From: Psoroptes ovis
Lineage: Eukaryota; Arthropoda; Arachnida; Sarcoptiformes; Psoroptidae
Length of the DNA: 64,000 nt
Reading direction: 5' to 3'
NCBI GenBank assembly: GCA_002943765.1
Contig: PQWQ01000001.1
Coordinates: 2,763,501-2,827,500, forward strand
Position numbers and translations under genes: made by a program. The notes under the pieces are model-generated. The model saw only the letters and a list, made by a program, of their open reading frames with translations. It had not been told where the DNA came from and made no database searches. The first letter of the stretch is position 1, and the number at the start of each line of letters is the position of its first letter. Below, in pieces: positions 51,118 to 64,000 of this stretch.

Positions 51118-54100
51118 CGAGTAAAGATTGCAGGAAAAAATAATTAATGATCGATTCAAACCCTTATTCCAAATTCAAAAAAAAAGAATAAATATTCATT
51201 CATTATAGAATTAAGACAAAAACAGCGAATTCATTTGTTTCGAGGCAAATATTACTATTTCGATCAAGCATTAACAACAGCAACAACATAAATGTCATCG
51301 CACATACAGATACAGATTGAAATTTTCAACGAAATTTCTCATGTGATATTTTCGATAAGAAGCAGGAAAAAAAATTCAATTTTTTCTCCTTCAAAGCTTT
51401 ATGCCATCAAAAATGATTTGAATTCTCTTTTGAATGCTGGGGTTCGTATTGTATTCGTACTTATGGATGTATGGATATGTGTGGAAGTATGAAATCACAA
51501 CTAACGGAGAAAAAAAGTTAATCCATTTCATTTTTAAGAAGAAAATGAAAAAAAAATCGAAAAAATCGGGATGAAAAATGAATAAATGAAAAGTTCATTG
51601 AGATTTAGTCTTAGTCTTGGTCTCAGTTTGAACTTAATCATTTCTTTTTTCAGCTTTTCAGTTGATAATAATAGAAATAGAAATAGAAATGATAATAAAG
51701 AAAGATGTGAAATGAAATGAATGAATGTGTGAATTACTCATGTTTAGAAATGAATATTTTCCACCAAAACATCTAACTTTTTCGATCCTGGAATTTATTT
51801 GCATCATCTTACAACCGAAAATAGGAAATAATTTGAGAGAAAATAGGGATGAAATTAGTTTCATTTTCGATTATTTCGCAAGTATACGCATAAATTCATA
51901 TGTATTAGAAAGATTAATTCAAGGAAATTCATTCATTGGATTGATTTCTTTTGATAATGATCATGATGGTGATGATTACTTTTTTCCTTGTTTTTATTCA
52001 GAGAATATTCTGAATTAATAACTATTTTTCTGAGCAAAATGAAATAGAAAAAAATAATTTGACTAAGAATCAAAGAATTATTTGGATATATTTAATACAG
52101 ATGATAATAATAATAATGGAAAATTCAAAATAAAATCCAAGGGAATACAAATTTGCATCTTTGGAAAATTTGAAATTTAGAGGAATTACTGCATCCTGAT
52201 AATTCGATTTTTTGTTTTCGATTTTCAGAATTCAAAATGCAAAAAACAGAAAAAAAACATGAACCTTTTGCATTTGGGTGTGAACTATGGTAAATACTTG
52301 ACTGAATAATCTACTACTGACAAACAAAGCATTAAGAAACATAAATCAATGAATGAATGAAATGAATAAAAACAAATGAAAATTAAACTTGAAATTATCC
52401 ATTATTGAGACTTGAAATGTATGCGGATAGAAAAAAGGGTTCAAATAAAAAGTTGTTTATGGAATGTGATGTATTTAAACGGGTAATGTATGCAACAGTA
52501 ATCAATAATATAAATGAATGAATGGGCGAATGAATGTGAATTTCACGGATATTTGAACAAATGAAATTTCGAAATTTTTTTTTGTTTGAATTTTGATGAG
52601 AAGAAAAAAACCGGTCGATTTTGGAATTTTTTTTATTTTGAAATTAAATTCCAGAGGAAAATTGAATAAAACAAAATCAAAATGTTGTAAGCAAGATTCC
52701 AGATAATTTTTATAATTAGAGCCGTTAATCTATAAATTATAAGATCAACAAGTATTTGAAATATTTGAAAAATTGATGATCTCATTCAACTTTGAAATGA
52801 AATGAACAAATAAAAGTAAAATTGATTGAAACTAATCAATCAATCAATCATCTATCAATCTAACAATGGAACTTTGGCAATTTTGATTGTGTTGCCAAGT
52901 TGAAGCTGCCAATTGAAAAGAAATTCTTGGATGAATTGAATTGAAAATTAAATTGAAAAAATTCTTATACGATGAAACAATAAGCAATCATCATCAATCA
53001 ATCACACACAGACAGAATTCACAGCAAACAATACAATTGTCAATGTAATGAATTCGAGAAAAATTAATTTCAAAAACGACAATGGTGATGATGATGCTGA
53101 TGAATATGTTTAATGATTAGCTTGAAAAAATATCGATAATACTGTCAATGATATTGATCATTATTATTGTCATCGATGACGTTAGTAAGCAGCAATGATC
53201 ATCATTAAGATCATTAGGGATGATAAAATCAAAGAATGATTTATAAAAAAAAAAAAAAACAGAAAACAAAAATTGATTCGATTCCATTTTCACACATATA
53301 CAATGATAATGATCAATAATAAAACATGGATAAAAAATTAAATTCAATTGTTTGTCTGATGATCGCCAATTGTGTTAGATGAAATGAAACTTTGTTCAAG
53401 TTTTCATTGAAAATCAGTGATTTTTTTGGCGAAGGAGTTTGTTGTGTAAAAAGAGGGAAACGAAAATCACATAATGAAATCATTGATTTTTCATTGTCTA
53501 TCATCATCATCAAAATGGCGCCATGTTTTATTGTTGTCGCAGTATCCAAAAATCATAAAATGATTCTTTGATTTTCTTTTTTTTCTTTTCTTATGGATTT
53601 CACAAACAATGATCAATTTTTCGCCAATGATATTTTTCTATTTTTCTTTTTTGGATCGATCATTATTGAATCATTTTCGAAAATGAAAAAATATCGAAAA
53701 TCTTCAAAAAATATAAATCGACATTATCATAATAGTATTAGATGATGATGATGATAATTTAGTCAAAGTTTTAATGACATTTATGACATTTAGAAATTTT
53801 TTTTTCTTGATGATCCAATGTTTTTTATTATCATTATTGGAGAAATCTTTGAGAAAAAAATTTTCGATTAAATTTTCTGGACTATGAATGAATTATTGAA
53901 TCATAATCATCAGTGAGGAAACATGACGATGAAATGAAAATCATCATAAAAATATAATGGAAATTTTTTATAAATCACCAAAAAAATATATCGATGATGA
54001 TAAAGAATCGAAAAAAATCCAAAAAAAATCAATATGTGATTAAATATTTGAATGATTATTGCAAATTTTTTGGTACACAAATACAAAAGCCTTGAAAAGT

Positions 54101-57100
54101 GTGATATATTCAAAATAATGGAATTAAGATGATTATCATCATCAACAATGATAATTGTATTCATTTTTTTTTTTTTTTTTTTTGAATCAAACCAAAAATT
54201 GGCATGCCATTATTAATTATTTAATAATATTTCAGCCGCCTCTACTGAATTCTGTGTGTACACCAATGTTGATTCAATCATACTACTTTTGCAAGTCAAG
54301 GTCAAATACAAAAGTTATCAATGAGATGACAATAAATACAAATTAATTGAATCGAATAAACATATGATCGATCATTAATTGATTCATAATCAGTTATCTA
54401 ACAATACGATCATTATTATCATCATGATATCATAAATGATAATAGAATTATCAGAATTCGAAGATTAAGAATTACAATTAAAATGTTTACTTGTGCATAT
54501 ATGGATAATGGATAATGATAATGATAATGATGAAAATAATAATTAATATGATTATATTCAAAACAATTAATCAAATTGATAGAATCAATTTTTCTGCATT
54601 GTTTTCATCTTTAATCTATATCACATTTCAGATTAATTAGATTATCAAAGATCATCAAAGTTATAGAATAATGATATTAATGAAAATGAAACTATTCGCA
54701 AAAACAAAATGAAATTATTGATCAGTCTGCATCCAAACATTTCAATATATTTGCTAACGATGCGAAATTGAATATTCCATTGAATAGTAAAATACAATGG
54801 AAAAAATTATTGATCATATTGATCCATCAATACATTGATTTTTGACTGGGTAATTTAAAGTTTGGCACATGAAATGAAAGTTTTCATCTTTTGGTTATGG
54901 CTTTCCGATTTCCTAAATCTTTTTTTTCGGTCAAATCATCATTCAGTCCTTGAATTCGGATGAATAACAATAAAAAGTTATCGTTGAGAAAAATCCACCA
55001 GTCAAAATCGAATTCATGGCTTTGAAAGCTTTGAATCTTCAAAGATCAATCAACCAATCAGTTAATCGAATGCCAACATGGCCACATTATTCATTCAATG
55101 TGTCATCGCGTATTGAATTGATTTGAATTCAAGAAAATGAATGATTGAATAATAATGATGAAAATAATATGAAACAAGAACAATAAAAAAGATCAAATTT
55201 GATCGGATATGTATGTGAACTTCGAGATGCAAGAGAGAAATGCGTTCAATTTGAAAAACCAAAAATCAAATCAACCATCGTTGATAATACAACGTCAAGC
55301 AGCATCTAAACTATTGATTTCTTGGAAAAAAATCGATTGATAAGACATGAAAAAACATCGAAGAATATGCTTAAGATTAGATAAATGTACAAGTAACACA
55401 AGTATTTTTATGGTTCATTTTTTGACATCGACAAGTATCACGGAGAGAAGAATATACATGTTAGAATCATTGAATTTCTATTGAATAATTCAATTTGAAC
55501 CAAGTTACTAGAGAAAAAAAATGTTCAATGTTCGAATGACTGCGGAGAAGAATGAAACATAACATCATATCCGACATGGTCGACACAACCGACAAAACAG
55601 GAATCATACATACGATGATACCCTGAATGGTATCTTTCCGACAATCAATATCTTTGAATGTTGTCGATGCAAAATAATGAATATAAGTTCGATGTTTATA
55701 TATTGAACATTTATATCTTAATATTTTACAGAATGTTGTACTCTAATTCAATTTCAAATTGAATAAATATGGACGGAACTTTGGAAAATGTCAATCGATC
55801 GATATGTGATTCAACCAAATGATTATTGTTATATTATTATTTTGATTATTATTACCACAAGTTATGTAATTGAAGGCTGTCATTTGTATCATATTCCTCA
55901 AAGCGATTTTATTTCAACTTTTTTGGTTGCAAATTGAATATTGAATTCAAGTCGAATGAATCGAAATGTCATAGAAATCGTTTCCTCTAATGTTACGATA
56001 TTATTGATATCGATGATGTTTATTTTCATTTTGTTCAAAGTTCATAATGATAAAAATTGGAACATTTATGGCATTGTGTGCATGTATCTAGACAACGACT
56101 ATGAATGAATAGGAGAGAAAATACATGAAATATGATGGATTTTTTCTATTCCATTCTATTCATACATCATATATTTGTAGATTTATTTTTGTTTGTTTTC
56201 CAATGATAAAATCAACGAAAAATAACATTCATTATTAGCGAATTACGAATAATGATGTGACACAATGTGATTGTGATCAATTGATAGATTGATGTTGGGT
56301 ATTTTTTGAAGGAAAATGTCTGAGTTTCGAACATTTTATCAAACAGAATTTATCAAAGAAATTTTTCGGTACACCGAATATGAACAACGTTTTGAACAAA
56401 TTCACGACGACCCAACGACGCATCTATCATTCATGATTGAAATTTTCAGTAGAAGAAAATATGAATGAATAAATGCAATGATCACGCAAAATTTCAATCG
56501 ACACGTACCTTTGATAAATTATGGTTGGAGAATTAAAAAAAAGAGGAAAAAATGAGATGAAATAACTTTTAGATTATATTATGATTATAATAATGACGAT
56601 AATAATGATAATTATCATAATTTAATAAATTTCAGAGCATATAAATCATGATCATGATGATCATAATCAATCAAAAGACCGAAACAAAACTCTAAAATTT
56701 TGGAATTAAAAATAAAAAATAAAATGAAATAGTCAATCAAACACCCACCGAATATATGCACAGATACACGAACACACAAGTGTATCATCATTAATCAAGC
56801 GAATCAAGATTTTTCTATTTTTTGGTCATCATCTTCCACAATTTATGTTCCGAAAAGCATAGAATATTATCATTAAATCAATGAATCAACGAATAATAAT
56901 AAAATTAATGATGATTCTTTTTTTCTTTTTTTTTGTTTCTACTCTTTTCTATAATTAACATTCTCAAAGCATATAAATCAATCATCATCAATGGTGGATC
57001 GATTCATTTGATTCATTCATATTTTGCCTTCGATTTTTTTTTATTCCGAATTATAAATTCATAAAACGATAATGAATGGCTTCAAAGGAATAAAAAAATA

Positions 57101-58780
57101 ATATTAATATTATTATTAATACCCATGGATTCAGAATTCAAAATAATGAATGATAATACACACACATTTCACAATCATTATCATTATGTTCACTAGCACT
57201 AATGATACCAATGATGATATGGATAATAAAGTAACATGAACCAAAAGAATTGATATTCATTGTGGTTTACAAATAAATTTATGGGACATTTTTTTTTCAT
57301 TTCAATAATGATGAATTGGAAATTTCGCGGAAATAAACCTTTGAATGTATGGTACAGTTCTGAAATTTATGTGATTTCAGTCAGTGGAAGTGGAAATAAA
57401 TTATCATCATTATTCGATCACAGAAAATGTCAATCACACATTCAATGAACATTAGTTTGGTTCTTTGAATGAATGAAATTTCATTGAAGTTTAAATTTTG
57501 TTTTTTAAATTATAAATTTTGACATGAACTTTGTATTAGAAAAGTTTATTATAAAAAAAATTGTCAAAATATTTTTTCAAAAATTATATTTTCAATTAAA
57601 TTTATGAATATAAATCAATGTAACTATTTTTATTATCATTATTTTGATATATTTATCAATTCATCAAACTAAATAATAGTAATAATGGATTCTGTTGCTA
57701 AACAGCATATGACCAAATAGAAAATATGTTTTAAATGTTTGAAAATGTCAAAAAAAAAATTGACAACTCGAAAATTTTAAAAACTTCGAAACTACAAAAA
57801 AAAAAATTACCAATTTTAATCTACTGCAGTCTAGTTTATCCAATGCAGCAGCATTGAAACACTATTGGCAAACATCCATGCTGAGCCATATCAATTTAGT
57901 TTCAGTCTTGATTGAAAATAAGTCCCATTGAAAACATCATGGAAACGACATTGGTGATTGGAAACTCGAAAAATTCATCAATAAAATAAATGATTGTTCA
58001 TTATGATGATCATAATTATCAATATAGACTATTAAATTATCGCTAACAACACATAAAGAGATTTGTAATCGAAAATCGATTACAAATTGATTACAATCGA
58101 TTAATCCGACCATTTATTTGTCGATACATTTGTCATTGTGAAAAGACAAAATTTTTAAAGGGAAAATTTTCCAGAAAAAAAAATGGATGGATTAAATTGA
58201 AAATAGAAATTATTAGACAATGATTTCAGACCATAAAGAATGATTATTCAGACTTTTTATAATTATTTTCAATTCATTCATTTCAAGCCAAATCAAATTC
58301 AAACTATTTGCCCTTTTTCAAGTACAAAAATATCGATGAAATGATGGAAAAAATTTACCAAATATACGCCCATCTTGGATGGTAATGTAGATGGAGAAAA
58401 ATCGATCAAAATTATTGAAATATAATTTTATATGGAATAAAAGGAAAATTGATGGAAAAAACGAAATCAAATAATCACAATGAATGAATGTATCGCATTA
58501 AACAGACAGAGGGAAATTGTGGCAAAAATAAAATTTTAAAAAATTATTGTCATTATTATAATGCTATCGGTTACGAAAACAATTCAAAATCGAAATAATA
58601 ATAATAATGAATTTAAACGATCATCGAAACAATCCGAATATGTATAAAGAAACAAGAGAAATGGAAAAATAAAATCGATCATCTGAACCTATCAGAGAAA
58701 AGAAAGGAATAAATTCATTTTTGTTAATCGCAAAATACAGAATAAAATCCTTATGAATCAATATTCTCTGAAAACAAGAA
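51118..58780. other. Gene-poor AT-rich stretch
   Basis: No supported gene. It holds (AGAAAT) repeats near 51670-51690, AATC repeats near 52832-52860, a T20 run (54164-54183), and a small palindrome (TGTAATCG/CGATTACA) near 58063-58083. Patches at 55200-55640 and 57820-57960 are less repetitive but contain no convincing frames. Confidence 0.5.
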
Positions 58781-58978
58781 CAGAGCTTCTCAACCACTGT
58801 CTAGCTGCTGGTTTCTTCATTCTTAAATGACATAATGAAATGGATTAACTGAATAACTCTTTGATAGAAATGATCATAAAAAAATTTTGAGAATAATGAT
58901 GAAAAAATTTTAAGGCAGTTTTTCTGCATATTTTCCAATCGCAAAACGCAGAGCTTTCACGTTGGTTGAGAAGCACTT
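58781..58978. mobile_element. hAT-like non-autonomous element, copy A
   Basis: The left end CAGAGCTTCTCAACC and right end GGTTGAGAAGCACTT are inverted relatives of each other. They fit the hAT superfamily terminus (CAGNG followed by TTCTCAACC). The interior (about 170 bp) has no coding capacity. I see no 8-bp target duplication and the last base deviates from the consensus, so the copy is old. It shares its termini with 62389-62486. Confidence 0.6.
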
Positions 58979-59733
58979 AGCGGAGGCTTTGATACATAGT
59001 CTGATTAGTATGCGAATGCTTTCGATACAGCATCAGGCAATGCGACAAAATAAGAAACAATCAATATCAACAACAAAAACAATAGCATAGACATTGCTTA
59101 ATGATAATGTATTAAAATAATGAATGAAAATAATGAAATATTTTGTTGTTGCAGCCAATATATCAATAAACATGTATCATCCAATACATAATCATTAGAT
59201 TTGCATGTATAGATGGAAGTATGGATGGAAAAAATTCGTTTCTCTTTTATACAATCAATTTTCCATCAATAAATTTTGCTAGTTTTGTCATATCAAAATG
59301 ACAAATTCGTTTTTCTGTGTTGTAACTATTTTGTTCAATTAAAATTGTGAATGATATGCTTTGTATTGTATATGCATCGACAATATACATGTTTGAAGAA
59401 TGAATGGTCAAATCACATAAATTTGTATTAAATATAATTGAATATTGCTTGCTCTGACAAATTAAATTATAATTTTTTGGTGATAAAAAATTCAAACTCA
59501 ATGAAATCAGTTAAAATTTGAAAATTGAGAAAAAAAAATTAAACGCAAGTTTTGTTGAAACAAAAATTGATAAAAATTGACAAAAATAACCAACGAAAAA
59601 CCTATTTGAATAGCGACAAATGTTTTAATGAATTAAACATCACCAAAAGTCATGACCTCAAAACTAAATTCGAAAAAAAATTAGATTAACATGTCATCAT
59701 TAAAGGAAAAAAATTAAAAAATTTTATGTACCA
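58979..59733. other. AT-rich spacer
   Basis: No gene is seen. The first 70 bases are less AT-rich and may be part of an older repeat that the hAT-like copy sits beside. A minus-strand open frame of 84 codons (59247-59501) is not supported by any other signal. Confidence 0.45.
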
Positions 59734-59819
59734 TTGCCAAGAGTGGGGTTTGAACCCACGCCCACCATTGTGGATCAGATCTTAAGTCTGACGTCTTAGA
59801 CCACTCGACCATCTTGGCA
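59734..59819 (-). tRNA. tRNA-Leu (anticodon UAA)
   Basis: Class II tRNA gene on the minus strand. A perfect 7-bp acceptor stem (TGCCAAG/CTTGGCA) pairs 59735-59741 with 59813-59819, with discriminator A at 59734. The anticodon stem TCAGA/TCTGA encloses the loop CTTAAGA with anticodon TAA (59782-59784). A long variable arm and a T arm GTGGG-TTCAAAC-CCCAC complete the cloverleaf. Box B is GGTTCAAACCC. There is no intron and no encoded CCA. T runs downstream on the minus strand can terminate RNA polymerase III. A73 and the long variable arm fit leucine identity. Confidence 0.97.
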
Positions 59820-60664
59820 CCGTTATGAATGACAAAAGGCTAAACAAGATTGAAAAGTATGAAACTTTGCAAATGGAATTTTCAATAATTCAATAATTAA
59901 TGATTGAAACCAAGGAACAGTTGAAAATAAAAAAGCAAATTTATGCATTCAAAACACATACACAGAGAGCTTCAGAAAAAAAGGCACACAACTCATCAAC
60001 AAAATCAAATTAGCAGTGAAAACAACTTTGAATGAAAAACTATAAAATTCAAAAGTATACCTGTCGACAAAATATCAGTATAACCAAGAAAAAATAGTGT
60101 TTATCATCATCATCATCATAACTTGAAAATGAAATGAATGAATTTGGTGTGTAATTCTATACGACAAAATTACACAATTCGGAATTTCACAAAAGTTTAC
60201 CGAATTCATCCGAATTAGCCCAGAATTAAATTGGTTTATTGTAGCTTATATTTTACATTATATTCTGTGGACATGATTATTGTGAAACGGAAAAAATATT
60301 AAAATGAAATGAAATAATTAAAACGGAATGTGTTTGATATTGCTAAATGTTTCATATACTGATTATATTCAAATCACATAATTTGCGGTTGAAATTATGA
60401 TTATTCTAGAAATTCTAAAGAATTTTCAGGTTTAGAGCGAAACATTCGTACTTTTTAGTTTGTTTACGACTAATTATACTGCAGCAGCAGTGTTTGTCTA
60501 CCGATATTCGGTGGCGAATTTCAGAAACTAATTTGAAATAAATGCAAGAATTGTGATTTTCTGAAACTATCATCATAATCATAGAAGTTTGAATAGTATT
60601 GAAAAATGCCGAAGCTAATTCACAACCGACCAACAGCGGTTAACGAAACCACAAAAAAACTAAC
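59820..60664. other. Spacer with possible decayed exons (minus strand)
   Basis: No gene is established. A minus-strand open frame (60415-60633) follows the candidate exon at 60665-60802 and may contain later, out-of-register pieces of the same gene. CAG repeats lie near 60479-60490 and ATC repeats near 60102-60120. Confidence 0.4.
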
Positions 60665-60802
60665 CTTAATTCTCAAACCTTCATTAACTTCATTAAAATG
60701 AATTGAACAATCCATATTGTCAATTAAAGCAATTATTATTAATTCTGTGCACGAATTGTCAGGAAAAAAGAAAATTTTTTCATCATTATTTGTCGACGAC
60801 AT
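60665..60802 (-). other. Weak candidate first exon, clamp-like (RAD1-like?)
   Basis: The exon runs from a true ATG at 60800-60802 for exactly 46 codons to a donor-like AAG|GTTAGT (intron would start at 60664 on the minus strand). The peptide has a DN...L...I pattern followed by a strand-like segment and ends NEGLRIK. This order resembles the first beta-alpha-beta unit of PCNA-fold clamps, in particular RAD1 of the 9-1-1 checkpoint clamp, where a GL(R/K)I motif follows the first helix. The comparison is from memory over fewer than 50 residues. Downstream pieces are out of register or contain stops, so it is either a decayed copy, a gene whose other exons I cannot place, or chance. Confidence 0.18.
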
Positions 60803-62388
60803 AATATTTTTATTTGTTCGTAATATCAATAATACCAATATATTAATAATGGCTAAAAGACTTGTATTTGAGAATTTGAATTTGAAATTGAATGGAAAAA
60901 TAATAATGATAATAACAAAACAAATACCGAAGAGTTTACATTTACAAATTGTAAATTTCTTTTCGCGTTTCCTTCATTATTATTACTATCGCAATTATTA
61001 TCAATACACCATTAATAATAATCATTGATGATAATGATTATTTTATTTTTTGGTAAGAAATAATGAAATTAGAGAAAAAGGAAAAAATGAAATGAAAAAT
61101 AAACAATATAAATACGTTGCATTCATACCACGGAAAAAAATCATGTCACATATTTCAGTGTGCGTGTGTTTGCGTTTTTGCTTGTGTGTTTTGGATCTTT
61201 ATTAGTGAAGAGTTGCAGTATTTTCCCCTTAGGAAAGAAAATGGTTTGAAATCAGTTAAGCGCCTGACGGCCTCTATCGGTATTCTTATTTTGTTTTTGA
61301 CTAAGACCCTTTGATAATAAAGAAGCATTTTCCATTTGAAACAACGAAACAAAGATATTTTGAATTTTTTTGTTTATTTATGAAAAATAACCAACTCAAT
61401 AAATAAATGAATGAATATAAAGTAATATTGAAATAATAATCTGAAAGGATAATAATAATAATAATAAGACTTTTATTTTCTCTACAAATTATTTCAATCG
61501 TTTTGTTTCTCATCATTGTTCATAAAACAATATCGAATCATTAAATTTTTGCTGAATCATCATCGATTCAATTCATTCATTCATTTATTTATTCAGAATT
61601 AATGAATACTTTAATTTTATTTGTATTCCAATTCTTACTTTAAATAAAAAGTAAATTAATAAATTCATATGAATTCATAGAATTATGATTTATATGAAAA
61701 ATGAAGGAACTTTATTCTTAAATATAACAACAGCAAAACATTGAAAATTTAAAAGTACTGACCATTATTATGGATCAAAATTTCGAATCAATAAAACTAC
61801 TAGAATTCGGACAAAATATCGACATTAGAATTCCAGAAAATTTTGAAAATTCTCGTTCATTGAAATATAAATTCACGACAAAAAAAATTTGTTAAAAATA
61901 ATGATATAGGCTATTTTGGTTAATGATCATTTGTAATAATAATAATAATATCAATATAAAGATATTTTGCATTGTCATGCAAAAAAATATTAAATCTAAA
62001 TCCATTTTTTCTTCATGTTTTGCGAATAGAAATAATATAATTTATTATTATATTCAAAACATATTTATCTTTTCATATTTTAAAATACAAAAAAATGTCA
62101 AATATTTTTCAATAGCCAAAGGCCAAATTGATTTCCGTATTTTTCGTATTAGTAATGATAATGATAAATATTGATGAATAATGAATTGATACAAATACCC
62201 TAGAAAAATAAAATATTAATTGTTAATCATTTGTTCATTTATTACCAATATCATTTTCACTTTTATTATTAGTTAATTCATTAAATGATTATAATAATAA
62301 TCGAAATTTTGAAAATGATGAATAGTTTTAATTTGGGAAAAAAATTTGAAAAAAATCATTTTTATTTTATCGTTTTTTGAGATAGAAT
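60803..62388. other. AT-rich spacer
   Basis: No gene is seen. The plus-strand ORF 60717-61028 is rich in Ile/Asn/Tyr from simple repeats and is mostly antisense to, or beyond, the candidate exon. AAT repeats lie near 61449-61466 and 61936-61950. Confidence 0.5.
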
Positions 62389-62486
62389 CAGCGCTTCTCA
62401 ACCATTGTTACGCAGCAGTTCTGCGTTGCGTAATAGTTTGCAACCTTTTCCAATTTAAATGGGTGAAAAGAGGTTGAGAAGCACTG
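62389..62486. mobile_element. hAT-like miniature element, copy B
   Basis: A 98-bp element with ends CAGCGCTTCTCAACC and GGTTGAGAAGCACTG, a 14-of-15 terminal inverted repeat that fits hAT termini. An internal palindrome (TTACGCA...TGCGTAA) sits just inside the left end. Near the right end both copies share ttttccaat. No 8-bp target duplication is visible. It is far too short to encode a transposase and would depend on an autonomous hAT elsewhere. Confidence 0.65.
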
Positions 62487-64000
62487 AAGTACGCATACAA
62501 ATGTATTGTATTCACGATATAATGTATTAAATATAAATTAAAATTGGGTGAAACAAAAATAAAATGGAATAGAATAAATACGGATGCCGAAACAATAAAA
62601 AACAATGTTAGAAAAACAAATGAAAATATGGAAATGATAATACATTTCTAATGGTTTTTTAATGGCTTACTATGTTTTTTTGTTGAACATTTTCGTACTC
62701 GCATATATGCAAGTTTATCTTTGAAATAATAGAAATTCATTTCTATTGTTATTATTATTAATATTACTAATGATAATTCTAATAAATTTCAAATATTTTT
62801 AGTTTTAAGGCCTTTTTCTTAAACAAATACGAACATGAATCGCCATACAAAATATGAATAAACTTGATTTGAATTGATTTTGGTTGTTGGATATTGTCAT
62901 TGATTCAAAATTTTGATATGATATTTTGCAGAGAAAAACATCCATTTCTATTTGATTATCATTATGACAAAAAGTTATGCATCAAGCCATGTGATTTCAT
63001 AGGAAATCAAACAAGATTAAAGAGGAATTTTTTTCAAGAATCGTTTTCTTTAATTAATTTTGCCACAAAAAAATCTCCTCCAACCCTCGATTCACCCATC
63101 TATGAATGAATTTTGAATGATTTCCATTATTTCAATCAATTTTTTTTTCCGTACTTTATTCTATTGTTCTCTTTGAGATACTCAAACAAATTTCACATGT
63201 ACACCTCATCATACGAACAAATTTCAACTGATATGAATTTTTTCACTTAGAAAATAGTAGAAAAAATTGATCAATTTTGAATAATTTTTCCATTTTTATA
63301 AATGGGAAAATTATTATTGTTATTTGAAATGAATTAAATGAAATGCGAAATGCCAAAAAAATGGAATAAAATTCATTCATAAGTGGAAAATGAATGATGA
63401 ACATAGAACATTAAATGAATGAAATTGAATTGAGAATGAGTTTGAGAAAAAATTTGTAAAAGAATGAGAGTATTGAAGAATCTTCATTCGACCGTATAAA
63501 CAACAAAAATAATAAGAATAATAAATGAATGATAATAAAATGCAAAATACATCATCATCATCGTAATTATAGACATTTCGAAATAACTAATTTGAATGTG
63601 TTAAATTTATTTTATCTTTATACATAAATTCAACATTTGATCAAATGTAAAATGCAAAGTGGAGTGGAAAAAATTATTATTCAGTGTATACATGTCTAAA
63701 ATGTTTAGTGGTGGCGGTGGGCATCACACACTATTGGTACATCATAGTCAGTAAAGGTCCAAGCCTTATTCTAGGGGGATGATGACTTTAAGATGTGAAT
63801 AATGAATGAAAATAATTTTCACACTCGCACAAATTTAAATAATCATTAATTTAAATTAGATTTTTTTCAAACCTCTATTCCCCTTCTAATAATAGAGGTA
63901 AATGAACAAATAAAAAAATTAGATTATTATTATTATTATTATTATCAGTGTATTTAATATTATCGATGAAATTATTGTTGAAAATGCTCTAAATTCAATA
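62487..64000. other. AT-rich spacer with GC-richer patch
   Basis: No gene is established. A less AT-rich patch at about 63690-63790 contains a 20-codon frame from ATG 63692 with a Gly run and a GTAAAG that could be a donor, but support is thin. (ATT)n lies at 63923-63945. Confidence 0.45.

Noticed and set aside
60717..61028. 103-codon plus-strand ORF
   Set aside because: Its Asn/Ile/Tyr tail comes from AAT/ATT repeats, and its start is antisense to a better minus-strand candidate.

Overview
The window is eukaryotic nuclear DNA, by eye roughly three quarters A+T. It is crowded with AAT/ATC/CAA-type simple repeats and long A or T runs. It carries two LTR retroelements and a nuclear-type tRNA-Leu. 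BEL/Pao elements are known only from animals, so the host is an animal. The texture (AT-rich, trinucleotide-rich, short scattered ORFs) would suit a small arthropod genome such as an astigmatid mite, but no diagnostic host gene is visible and that is only a guess.

Layout. 1-5811: non-coding, with one copy of a 70-bp palindromic element (1876-1945). 5812-11404: a complete BEL/Pao retrotransposon on the minus strand, with two apparently identical 282-bp LTRs and one uninterrupted 1662-codon Gag-Pol frame. 12421-12689: a probable solo LTR sharing its first nine bases with the BEL LTR, followed by a fold-back sequence (12688-12785). 12786-38254: gene-poor, with a second 70-bp palindromic copy (30139-30208), a perfect 19-bp hairpin (25924-25971) and a few weak exon-like ORFs. 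38251-41028: a second LTR element on the plus strand that has gag-like frames and an env-like membrane anchor but no pol; its gag is interrupted by a 278-bp TG...CA insertion. 41029-64000: mostly non-coding, with a third diverged palindromic copy (49246-49318), two hAT-like inverted-repeat elements (58781-58978 and 62389-62486), a tRNA-Leu(UAA) gene on the minus strand (59734-59819) and weak exon candidates.

The only confident genes are the BEL Gag-Pol, the remnant gag/env frames of the second element, and the tRNA. The intact BEL element could supply reverse transcriptase and integrase in trans to defective elements, but nothing here shows that the two are mobilised together. The most unusual structure is the nested insertion at 39384-39661. 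Its 6-bp target duplication and termini place GT and AG so that splicing would remove it precisely and rejoin the gag frame, much like a transposon-born intron.

I found no CRISPR array, rRNA, operon or bacterial feature. Host protein genes, if present, are limited to short fragments that I could not establish.
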